In this document: positions 16,129 to 22,989 of the stretch, piece by piece
Layout of the letters: the number at the start of each line of letters is the position of its first letter
How positions within the stretch are numbered: position 1 is the stretch's first letter
Assembly: GCF_001941965.1 (NCBI RefSeq)
Contig: NZ_MKZO01000012.1
Coordinates: 62,001 to 126,000 of the forward strand
Origin: Pseudomonas putida
Lineage (GTDB): Bacteria; Pseudomonadota; Gammaproteobacteria; Pseudomonadales; Pseudomonadaceae
Direction: 5' to 3'
DNA: 64,000 nucleotides
Made by a program: the position numbers and the translations under genes
The notes under the pieces: model-generated
The model's database searches: none
Told to the model about the DNA's origin: nothing
What the model saw: only the letters and a program-made list of their open reading frames with translations

Positions 16129-18150
16129 CTAGGGCACGCGTTTGCGCTCAGGCATAGGGCAGTAGCCCGAGGGCAGGTGCATGGAAACGGTCGCCACGAC
16201 TTCCAGGGATGTCACCGGTACACCATTCAACTGGAAGGAATACTTGGTGTAGGCCCGCCCGTCGATCTTGCCCCCGTCCGGGTTATAGGTCGGCAGGATG
16301 TGCTTGTCGTAGGGGTGCACGCGAATGACGAAGCCGGTGGCCGGATGCTCGGTACCGATGATGTAGTCCTCGGTGAAGATCGCGTCCTCGATGATCTCAC
16401 CGGTGTCGGCGAAACGGCTGTCCCAGGGTGTCCAGGTCACGGTCACGCTATCACCGTCCTTGAGCCATTTGCTCAGGTCGGGAATTCTCACCCGCACCGC
16501 CGGCTCGTCCGGATGGGGGTTGGCGAAGTCCTCGAACAGCGACTCGCAGAGCAGCCAGCCTCTGTCGGCGCTGACCCCCAGGTATTCCGGTGCTTCCGGG
16601 GTCAGGACGAAGGCGTCGACCTTCACGTGGTAGGTCTTCGAATGCTGCTTGTTGTTCCCGCCTGGCGCGCTGATGCGGTAATGCACCGGCACGGCGGGGC
16701 CATTGCCGACGTCCTGGATGATCTCCCAGGGAATCTCCACGCCGATCTCCGAGCCTGGCTCTTCGAAACCCTGCAGCACGTAGGTGTAGCCGAGGCGATC
16801 ACCCCAGTAGAACTCGATGATCTCGTCCTTCACCGCCGGTGCGTAGAGGATGATGTTCTGCTTGGCCGGCTCGCCGTTGTCCGCGGGGGTCAGTTCGTTG
16901 AACTGCTCGGAGACCTTGCCATAGGTATCGAGCTGGCCCAGGGCCGGATTGACCGGGTCGGGCCAGGTCAGGTCCGGGTCGGGCCGCGGCGGACCGATAT
17001 GGGAGAAGTCGACGTTGATCTTGATCTCCGGCGCATCGAACGGCACGGTGCCGCGCAGGATCCTGTAGCTGACACTGGTTTCCAGCTCGCCCACGGCGGT
17101 GCCGTACTCGGCCTTGAGAATGGCCGACGGTACCCGCACCGGCACCGGGAACACCGGGACCGAGCCCAACTCCTCCGCGGTCACCAGGCTGTTGCCCCAC
17201 TTCACCTCGACGCGGTCTTTCGGCTTCCAGCCGACGTAGCCGGGAATGTTCACCACCACACCGATCCCGGCATCGGCCATGTCGATCAGGTTGTCGCCCT
17301 CGGCCAAGGGTACCGTCGGCGGCTCGAGGTCGGCCGGCAGGGTGCCCAGGGCAACGGCCACCGGCTGGTAGACGGCCAGGCGGCTGCGGTTCAGCGCCTT
17401 GTCGATCAGCATATAGGTTATGTAGCAGCCACCGTCCCCCACCTCGCGGATCAGATCCGTCCTGACCTTGAACGTCATCGGCTCGCCCGTCACAGCGAAA
17501 CGCCCGCCGATCGGTACATCCATCGGGTCGTCGGGAATGGGGTAAGTCGCCCACCAGTAGATCAGTTCATCACCTGGCTGGCGGTCGCCGTACTCCGGAA
17601 GGGTGGCGGTGATGCCATCGGGGTTGTCGGTCAGGGTCTGCTCGCTGATGAAGCCATCGGGCATGATCAGCTTCGGCGGCTCGTGCGGGCGCCAGGGCTC
17701 GGAGGCGTCGACCAGCACAGTGAGCGCCGGCGACGTCTCCGTGGTGGTGTTGTAGTGGATGATCCGGTAGGTGATATCCCAGGCGCCATCCGCCTGCATG
17801 ACCTCGACCGGCACGTGCCGGGTCAGCGGAAAGTGCGCGAGGAACGGCGGCGCCAGTTCGATCTCGTCGACCGTTTCGTAGTGGGTGGTGCCAGCGGGTG
17901 CCCACTGGATGAACACTCGCTCACGGTCCTCCGGATCGGCCGGGTCAGGCAGGGTCCAGGCCTGCATGGTAACGGCCAGTGGCGCCTGCCGGGCACTGCT
18001 GAACAGGGTATTGTCGTTGGCGTCGGCGATCACCCCGGGGGCCAGCGTCACCGGCGGCAGGTCCGTCGTTTCGTTACGCCGGTCCATTTGTGCCTTGCGG
18101 TAGTCCCTGCGCGCCTGCTCTGCGATTCGTTGCTGTTCTGACTGTGACAT
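16129..18150 (-). CDS. large Ig-like repeat protein of the island
   Basis: 673 residues from ATG 18150, chosen for GGAGAGGGG 8-16 nt upstream; the in-frame extension to 18321 is Arg/Trp-rich and crosses the promoter. There is no signal peptide; the first 35 residues are a charged helix (EQQRIAEQARRDYRKAQ). The rest is a string of beta modules with the same signature as the 489- and 597-residue proteins: RVFIQWAP, GDELIYWWA, KDRVEVKWGN, DEIIEFYWGD and GDSVTVTWTP. Five such motifs suggest five to six Ig-like domains of about 110 residues. Function is unknown. It has its own box-like promoter at 18255. Confidence 0.8.
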   Translation of the reverse strand: MSQSEQQRIAEQARRDYRKAQMDRRNETTDLPPVTLAPGVIADANDNTLFSSARQAPLAVTMQAWTLPDPADPEDRERVFIQWAPAGTTHYETVDEIELAPPFLAHFPLTRHVPVEVMQADGAWDITYRIIHYNTTTETSPALTVLVDASEPWRPHEPPKLIMPDGFISEQTLTDNPDGITATLPEYGDRQPGDELIYWWATYPIPDDPMDVPIGGRFAVTGEPMTFKVRTDLIREVGDGGCYITYMLIDKALNRSRLAVYQPVAVALGTLPADLEPPTVPLAEGDNLIDMADAGIGVVVNIPGYVGWKPKDRVEVKWGNSLVTAEELGSVPVFPVPVRVPSAILKAEYGTAVGELETSVSYRILRGTVPFDAPEIKINVDFSHIGPPRPDPDLTWPDPVNPALGQLDTYGKVSEQFNELTPADNGEPAKQNIILYAPAVKDEIIEFYWGDRLGYTYVLQGFEEPGSEIGVEIPWEIIQDVGNGPAVPVHYRISAPGGNNKQHSKTYHVKVDAFVLTPEAPEYLGVSADRGWLLCESLFEDFANPHPDEPAVRVRIPDLSKWLKDGDSVTVTWTPWDSRFADTGEIIEDAIFTEDYIIGTEHPATGFVIRVHPYDKHILPTYNPDGGKIDGRAYTKYSFQLNGVPVTSLEVVATVSMHLPSGYCPMPERKRVP

Positions 18151-18227
18151 AGTGGTCACCCCTCTCCATGTGTCCAGCCATTCGCTGACACGGCGGATGC
18201 CGCTCCGGAACGAACAGCCGTGGGGCC

Positions 18228-18274
18228 ATTTAATACCCCCGGATGGATTGGCGTAACTGACAGAAATAACAGGT
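18228..18274 (-). promoter_or_regulatory. las/lux-box-like operator and -10 of the 673-residue Ig-like gene
   Basis: On the minus strand ACCTGTTATTTCTGTCAGTT (18274 to 18255) is followed by TATTAAATGG, giving TATTAA after 19 nt or TTAAAT after 21 nt. Confidence 0.7.
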
Positions 18275-18293
18275 GCACCCGGCGCGAGGGGCA

Positions 18294-18319
18294 GAAAAAG
18301 GCCGCCCCGAAGGGCGGCC
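18294..18319 (-). terminator. Rho-independent terminator of the RHS operon
   Basis: GGCCGCCC and GGGCGGCC form an 8-bp stem with a 4-nt loop. On the minus strand TTTTTC follows at once. It ends the long minus-strand operon just before the next box-driven promoter. Confidence 0.8.
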
Positions 18320-18375
18320 ACGAAGGGAGGGTGTGGAGGTCAAGCCAGGCAGGCTCACGGGCTTGAACGTTGATA

Positions 18376-18963
18376 TCAGGACTTCCGATGCCCAACGGGA
18401 TCACGAATGTCTTCGACACGTGGTCGCCCCGGCAGCGGTATACCGTTCTTATCGGTCAGCCCTTGCGTGTAGCTTTCCAGCTTCGACGATTTCGACGGCT
18501 GCTTGTGGGCATTCTCGAGAAATGCTTCATGCCTCTCACGGCTCTCGTACAGCTTGCTCGCCTCCTTCATCGACTGCAGTTCCTTGGCCTGTTGCTTGGC
18601 CGAAGTGTTGCTGCTGATACTCTGCTTGATACTGCCGTTCACCGGCGTTTCCGGAGCGTCGCCGGGCGCCGACGGGTATTTGCTGTTCCCCTTCGCCCTG
18701 TAGGCCGAGTACCCCAATCCCAAGGCCATCACACCGGAAAATGCAGCCACGATGCTCCAGTCGGCCTGGGCACGCCCCTTCTTCGTGGCGGCCATGATAC
18801 TGGCATAGGCCGTGAAGGCGCCCGCGAGCAGAGCACCGCCCAGATACCAGACGTTATGCCCCGTCGGATCACTCGCATTCACCGGATCGCCCTTGCAATA
18901 GGCATAGGCATTCGGGCCTCCGCGGCCAAACGGGCTCCATTCGTCAGGGCTGCAGAACTTCAT
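18376..18963 (-). CDS. RHS core end plus variable tip, in the -1 frame relative to the upstream RHS gene
   Basis: Up to 195 residues from an ATG at 18963 that overlaps the RHS stop as TGATG. The first 36 residues complete the RHS core (FCSPDEWSPFGRGG, then GDPVNASDPTGH), and residues 37-195 form a tip with two hydrophobic segments (LGGALLAGAFTAYAS and WSIVAAFSGVMALGLGYSAY) and a charged Gln/Lys/Glu-rich end. No nuclease, deaminase or ADP-ribosyltransferase motif was recognised. It is either reached by a -1 frameshift from the upstream gene, started by reinitiation at the overlapping ATG (no good Shine-Dalgarno), or separated by a deletion. No candidate immunity gene follows before the terminator. 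Confidence 0.75.
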   Translation of the reverse strand: MKFCSPDEWSPFGRGGPNAYAYCKGDPVNASDPTGHNVWYLGGALLAGAFTAYASIMAATKKGRAQADWSIVAAFSGVMALGLGYSAYRAKGNSKYPSAPGDAPETPVNGSIKQSISSNTSAKQQAKELQSMKEASKLYESRERHEAFLENAHKQPSKSSKLESYTQGLTDKNGIPLPGRPRVEDIRDPVGHRKS

Positions 18964-21900
18964 CAGGACAGGTCGGTAGAACCGGTAGCCTTTCCCAGCA
19001 GTTGCCCCCCCGCCTCCTCGTCCAGTTCGCCATTGAAGGCCAGGCGGGCCTGCACCCGGGTGCTGCGATGGCCGTGGGCGGTGTAGACCATGTCGGTGAT
19101 ACCCTCGCCGGCCACATGCTCGCTGAGCACGCTGTTCTTCTGGTCGCAGCCCAGCAGCAGGCTGATGTCGCCGGCCTGGTGCTCCGCCAGCAGGTTGCCT
19201 GCGCCGCGCATGAAGGTACTGCCCTGCTCGCCCTGGAGCAGGTTGGCCAGCTCCTCCTCGCGGTAGAAGCGCTGCTCGGCGCCCTGGGCACCGGACAGGC
19301 TGGCCAGGCGGTCGAGTGGATCGTAGCGGTAGCTACCGGACAGCGCGCCATTGCCGTCGCCAACCCCGAGCAGGCGCCCGAGGGCGTCGTAGTTCAACTG
19401 CCGGGCCTGTTCGTCGCGCACCAGGTTGCCGTCCTCGTCGTACTCCAGATCGATGCGCTGCGGATACGGTTCATCGCTGTTGATCACATGGGTCAGTTGG
19501 GTCGGATCGGCGGGGTTGTCGTAGTGGTAGTCGGCACGGTTCTGACCGCCGGGGAACACGGTCATGACCCGGGTGATGTTGTCCATTCCGTCGAAGCGGA
19601 ACAATTGCGCCTGCACCGCCTGGCCGTAGGCGTCCAGCGGCGGCGAGCCATCGCACTGGTAGTCGGTCAGGCGATTGCGCTCGTCGTATCCGTAGCGCTC
19701 CTCGCGCACCAGCGTCTCCCCCTCATGGTGGATGCGCTTGGTCAGGCGATCCACCGCGTTCCACTCCTGGGTCAGGTGCTGGGTCAGGTCGCCGAAGTCG
19801 AAACAGCGCGAGATCTCCCGGGAGAAGTCGTCGTAGCCGATCTGCACATGCAGCTGCTCGGCGTTATCGTGAGTCTTGATGCACTCCAGTTGCCCCAGGC
19901 CGTCATAGTGGAAGGTCGAGTTGGTGGACCCCAGCACGGTACACATCAGGCGGCCGGCCGTATCGTACTCGTAGGTCTGGGTCTGCCCGAATACATCGGT
20001 ATAGCTCAGCAAGCGCCCGCGCAGGCTGTAGGCGTAGTGCATGGCGTACTCCTGGCCATCCTCGCTGCGCGTCTCGCTTTTCAGTTCGCCGGTGCTGAAG
20101 TATTCGCGCACCAGCGACTGGCCCAGCTCGGTGCAACTGAGCAGGCGGGCGTTCTTCTTGTCGTACACATAGTCGGCCGCCACCTCCGGCGACAGCTCGC
20201 GACGCATGGGCTCATCGCCCAGTTGCGGCAGGTACTCATAGGCGATCACCGCGCCGGCCGGGGTGGTCACCGTGGCCGGCTGCATGCGCCCCGGCTTGTA
20301 GGTGAACAGGCGTTCGCGGCCGCCGGTCACCGAGCGGGTCATCCGCGACAGGCCGTCGAAGTCCTGCTGGCCAAGCTCGACCTCATCGACGCTGATGTGG
20401 GTCGGCAGGTCTTCATCGCTGTGGGTGACGAAGCGCCGGCGAACCACCGCCAGGCCAGGCAGGACGTTCTCGACCAGACGGTCGAAGGCGTCGTAATGGT
20501 AGAGGGTGGTCTGGTCCCGACCGTCCACCTCGCGTCGGGTCCGGCCCAGGCCGTCATAGAAATATTCGTGCAGGCTGATCCGCACCGGCTCGGCCTCGGT
20601 ATCGAAGCGCTCGACCCGGGCCGGCTTGCCGAACAGGTTGACGCGGGTCACGGTCTGCCCGCTGACCTGCTCGCCGTCGATGCTTTCACGCCAGGCCCGG
20701 CTGATCGGCCCGGTCCAGTCGGTACTGCCGATGGGGTCGTGCTCCTCGAACACCACCACCTGGTCCGGCCCTGTGTCGCTGCGCTGCTGCCCCCAATCGT
20801 CATAGGTAAAGTGGTGCTCCAGCGGCAACTGCTCCTGCAGCAACCAATCGAACTCGCACTCCTCGACCTTCTGCCCCAGGCCGTCGAAACGCGCGGTATA
20901 GGTGGTGCGCCAGGCAATCTCGGCGTCGTCGGCACCGTCGACGTCCTGACGCTCCTCCAGAATCGGGCGGTTGAGGCCATCGACCGTGGTCCGGGTTTCG
21001 ACGTTCTTGACATCGGTCATCACCTGGACCGCCCGCTGACCGTCAAGCCGGGCCAGGGTGTAGGCATAGTGGCGGGTGGCTTCGTAGTCGGTATCCGGGG
21101 CCACGGTTTCGGACGTGACCCGGCGCAGGCTGTCATAGCTGTAGCGGATCACCACATCGTCATCGTCGTGGGTCTGCACCGGCTCGCCGATCAGCAAGGC
21201 GTGCTGGAGCACCAGGGTCTTGCTGGTCTTATCGAAGCCGGTCAGGGTCTCGGTGGTTTGCAGCACGCCCTCCGTGGCCAGCACCTGGTAGCCATAGTCG
21301 GTGAAGGTCGGCTGGCCATTGCAGGTTTCACTGTCGCTGGCGATGCGTCCGTGCAGGCTGGCATCGTCCGGCTTGTCGAAATGTTCGTGGCGGGTTTCCT
21401 TGAGCACGGTCGCGCCGTCGCTCAGGGTTTCGCTCTCCAGCGCCAGCCAGGCGTTCTTCGCCACCGAGGCCAGGGGTTCGAGGCGAACGTAGCGGTATTG
21501 GGTGCGCAGCACCGGCGCATCGCAGGCGCCATCCGGCGCCGGCGTGACCACCTGCTCCTTGAGATGACGGACGAAGCCATCCGGATCCTCGGGGCAACCG
21601 TCCTCCCCTGCCGCCTTGTACCAGGTGCTGCTGGTGCTTACACCGTCGGGCCGGACTTCGAGGGTCGGGTTGCCATCGAGGTCGAATTCGCTGATCTGGG
21701 TCTCGGTGCGGTGCCGGCTCGGCTCGCCGTCGATCGACCAGCGGGTTTGCACCGAGCGTGGCAACTGGAAGTTTGCCGGCTGGTTATCGAAGGCGGTGTC
21801 CAGGGCATGATAGGCGGTCGTCACGGTTTTCACGCAACGCCCCTGCTGGGTCTGTTCCTCGGTCATCAGGTGGAACCGGTTGAAGGTGTACTTCACCGTG

Positions 21901-22910
21901 CGCACCACCTTGCCATCGAGTACGTGGCTGGCGACCGAACCGTAGTCGTAGGTGTAGTCGACCTTGTACAACTGGTCGAGGCCATCGTCCTGCCAGTTGA
22001 TCGAGGAGCCGTTGCCGATGAAGTTCTCGGTGGTGTAGGTGTAGGTGGTTTCCTGCGCTGCCAGGCCCGGGCCAGGCACTATGGTGTGGCGGGTCACCCG
22101 CGGCAGATTGGGCCGGCCGGTGCTGCCCGGATAGGCATGGCCACCATCGAGGTATTCGAGGGTTTCGCTGCCGCCCAGCGGCGTGCCAACCGACTTGATA
22201 CAACTGATACCGCGGACCGTCTCGTAAGTCAGGCGCCAGGACGCCAGCTCCGGCACCGGCAGCACGATCTCGCTGACCCGGCCACCACTCAGCTTCATCA
22301 CGAAGCGCGACAGCGGCTTGTCATCGAACGGCGGCAACAGCAGCTTGACCTCGGAACTGTCACGCACAAGGCGCAGCAACTCGCCGCTGGCATCCGCGAT
22401 GCTGGCCAGGCGATGGGTCGTCTCGAACACCGCGTAGCTCAGTTTGACCGCATGCCCGCTCGGCGCCAGGATCTCGCTGGGCAGGGCGATGCGCCGCGAG
22501 CCGCTGCCAAGCTCCTTGAGCACTTCCACCAGGCCGCTCTTGTGCACGATGCGCCAGACGCCGTTGCCCTCGTCGAAGAAGCGGAAGGTGTCGAGCTTCT
22601 TCTCCTTGATCGACGGTTCCTGGCCATCACCGGTGACCTTGTAGCTTTCCCCGGTATGCAGCGACAACATGCTGGTGACCGGGTTGAACTCGCTCAGGCG
22701 CAGGTTCCAGCCCAGGCCGTAGCCGCTGTCGAGCAGGTTGAGCGGATTGAAGTCGAGCTTGATCGGCACATTCGGGCCGATCAGGGCATTGGCCTTGAGC
22801 TCGGGCAGGTCGATCGACAGCGTGTACTGCCCGGTCCGCGGGTCGACGCTGTTGTTCATGAAACTCATGAAATTGAAGGCGTTGGAATGCACGGCGGAAG
22901 AAGTGGTCAT
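18963..22910 (-). CDS. RHS/YD-repeat protein with SpvB/TccC-like N-terminus (frame 0 part)
   Basis: 1315 residues from ATG 22910; the longer frame to 23081 is Arg/Trp-rich and unlikely. The N-terminus (VDPRTGQYTLSIDLP, LDFNPLN, GYGLGWNLRLSE) is that of pseudomonad SpvB/TccC-related RHS proteins. Dozens of YD repeats (YxYDxxGR-like, as in YEYDTAGRL) should form the hollow RHS shell. The frame stops at 18963 within the RHS core, after QLLGKATGST, whereas the -1 frame continues correctly as GYRFYRPVLM. A fused product would have 1511 residues. It carries no PAAR domain, and no VgrG lies nearby, so type VI delivery is not supported. It is the fourth gene of the box-driven operon starting at 30079. 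Confidence 0.88.
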   Translation of the reverse strand: MTTSSAVHSNAFNFMSFMNNSVDPRTGQYTLSIDLPELKANALIGPNVPIKLDFNPLNLLDSGYGLGWNLRLSEFNPVTSMLSLHTGESYKVTGDGQEPSIKEKKLDTFRFFDEGNGVWRIVHKSGLVEVLKELGSGSRRIALPSEILAPSGHAVKLSYAVFETTHRLASIADASGELLRLVRDSSEVKLLLPPFDDKPLSRFVMKLSGGRVSEIVLPVPELASWRLTYETVRGISCIKSVGTPLGGSETLEYLDGGHAYPGSTGRPNLPRVTRHTIVPGPGLAAQETTYTYTTENFIGNGSSINWQDDGLDQLYKVDYTYDYGSVASHVLDGKVVRTVKYTFNRFHLMTEEQTQQGRCVKTVTTAYHALDTAFDNQPANFQLPRSVQTRWSIDGEPSRHRTETQISEFDLDGNPTLEVRPDGVSTSSTWYKAAGEDGCPEDPDGFVRHLKEQVVTPAPDGACDAPVLRTQYRYVRLEPLASVAKNAWLALESETLSDGATVLKETRHEHFDKPDDASLHGRIASDSETCNGQPTFTDYGYQVLATEGVLQTTETLTGFDKTSKTLVLQHALLIGEPVQTHDDDDVVIRYSYDSLRRVTSETVAPDTDYEATRHYAYTLARLDGQRAVQVMTDVKNVETRTTVDGLNRPILEERQDVDGADDAEIAWRTTYTARFDGLGQKVEECEFDWLLQEQLPLEHHFTYDDWGQQRSDTGPDQVVVFEEHDPIGSTDWTGPISRAWRESIDGEQVSGQTVTRVNLFGKPARVERFDTEAEPVRISLHEYFYDGLGRTRREVDGRDQTTLYHYDAFDRLVENVLPGLAVVRRRFVTHSDEDLPTHISVDEVELGQQDFDGLSRMTRSVTGGRERLFTYKPGRMQPATVTTPAGAVIAYEYLPQLGDEPMRRELSPEVAADYVYDKKNARLLSCTELGQSLVREYFSTGELKSETRSEDGQEYAMHYAYSLRGRLLSYTDVFGQTQTYEYDTAGRLMCTVLGSTNSTFHYDGLGQLECIKTHDNAEQLHVQIGYDDFSREISRCFDFGDLTQHLTQEWNAVDRLTKRIHHEGETLVREERYGYDERNRLTDYQCDGSPPLDAYGQAVQAQLFRFDGMDNITRVMTVFPGGQNRADYHYDNPADPTQLTHVINSDEPYPQRIDLEYDEDGNLVRDEQARQLNYDALGRLLGVGDGNGALSGSYRYDPLDRLASLSGAQGAEQRFYREEELANLLQGEQGSTFMRGAGNLLAEHQAGDISLLLGCDQKNSVLSEHVAGEGITDMVYTAHGHRSTRVQARLAFNGELDEEAGGQLLGKATGSTDLS
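18990..18996 (-). other. candidate -1 ribosomal slippery heptamer in the RHS gene
   Basis: On the minus strand G GGA AAG fits X XXY YYZ in the reading frame. The same heptamer is used for the -1 shift in the tail genes G/T of phage lambda. Slipping here joins LLGK to GYRFYRPVLM and restores the RHS core. AGGAGG lies about 17 nt upstream, which could stimulate slipping. A one-base deletion is the alternative. Confidence 0.5.
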
Positions 22911-22989
22911 GGTCTTTGGTCCCCAACGGAGAGAGAGCAGACGGCGCGGGCCCCGGTCGCTGGCCCGCGCCGCCCGGATTGCAGAGCGG

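Noticed and set aside
19005..19011. Run of seven G (minus strand) as the cause of the RHS frame break or as phase-variable tract
   Set aside because: The conserved LLG after the run is still in frame 0, so the frame changes downstream at GGGAAAG.
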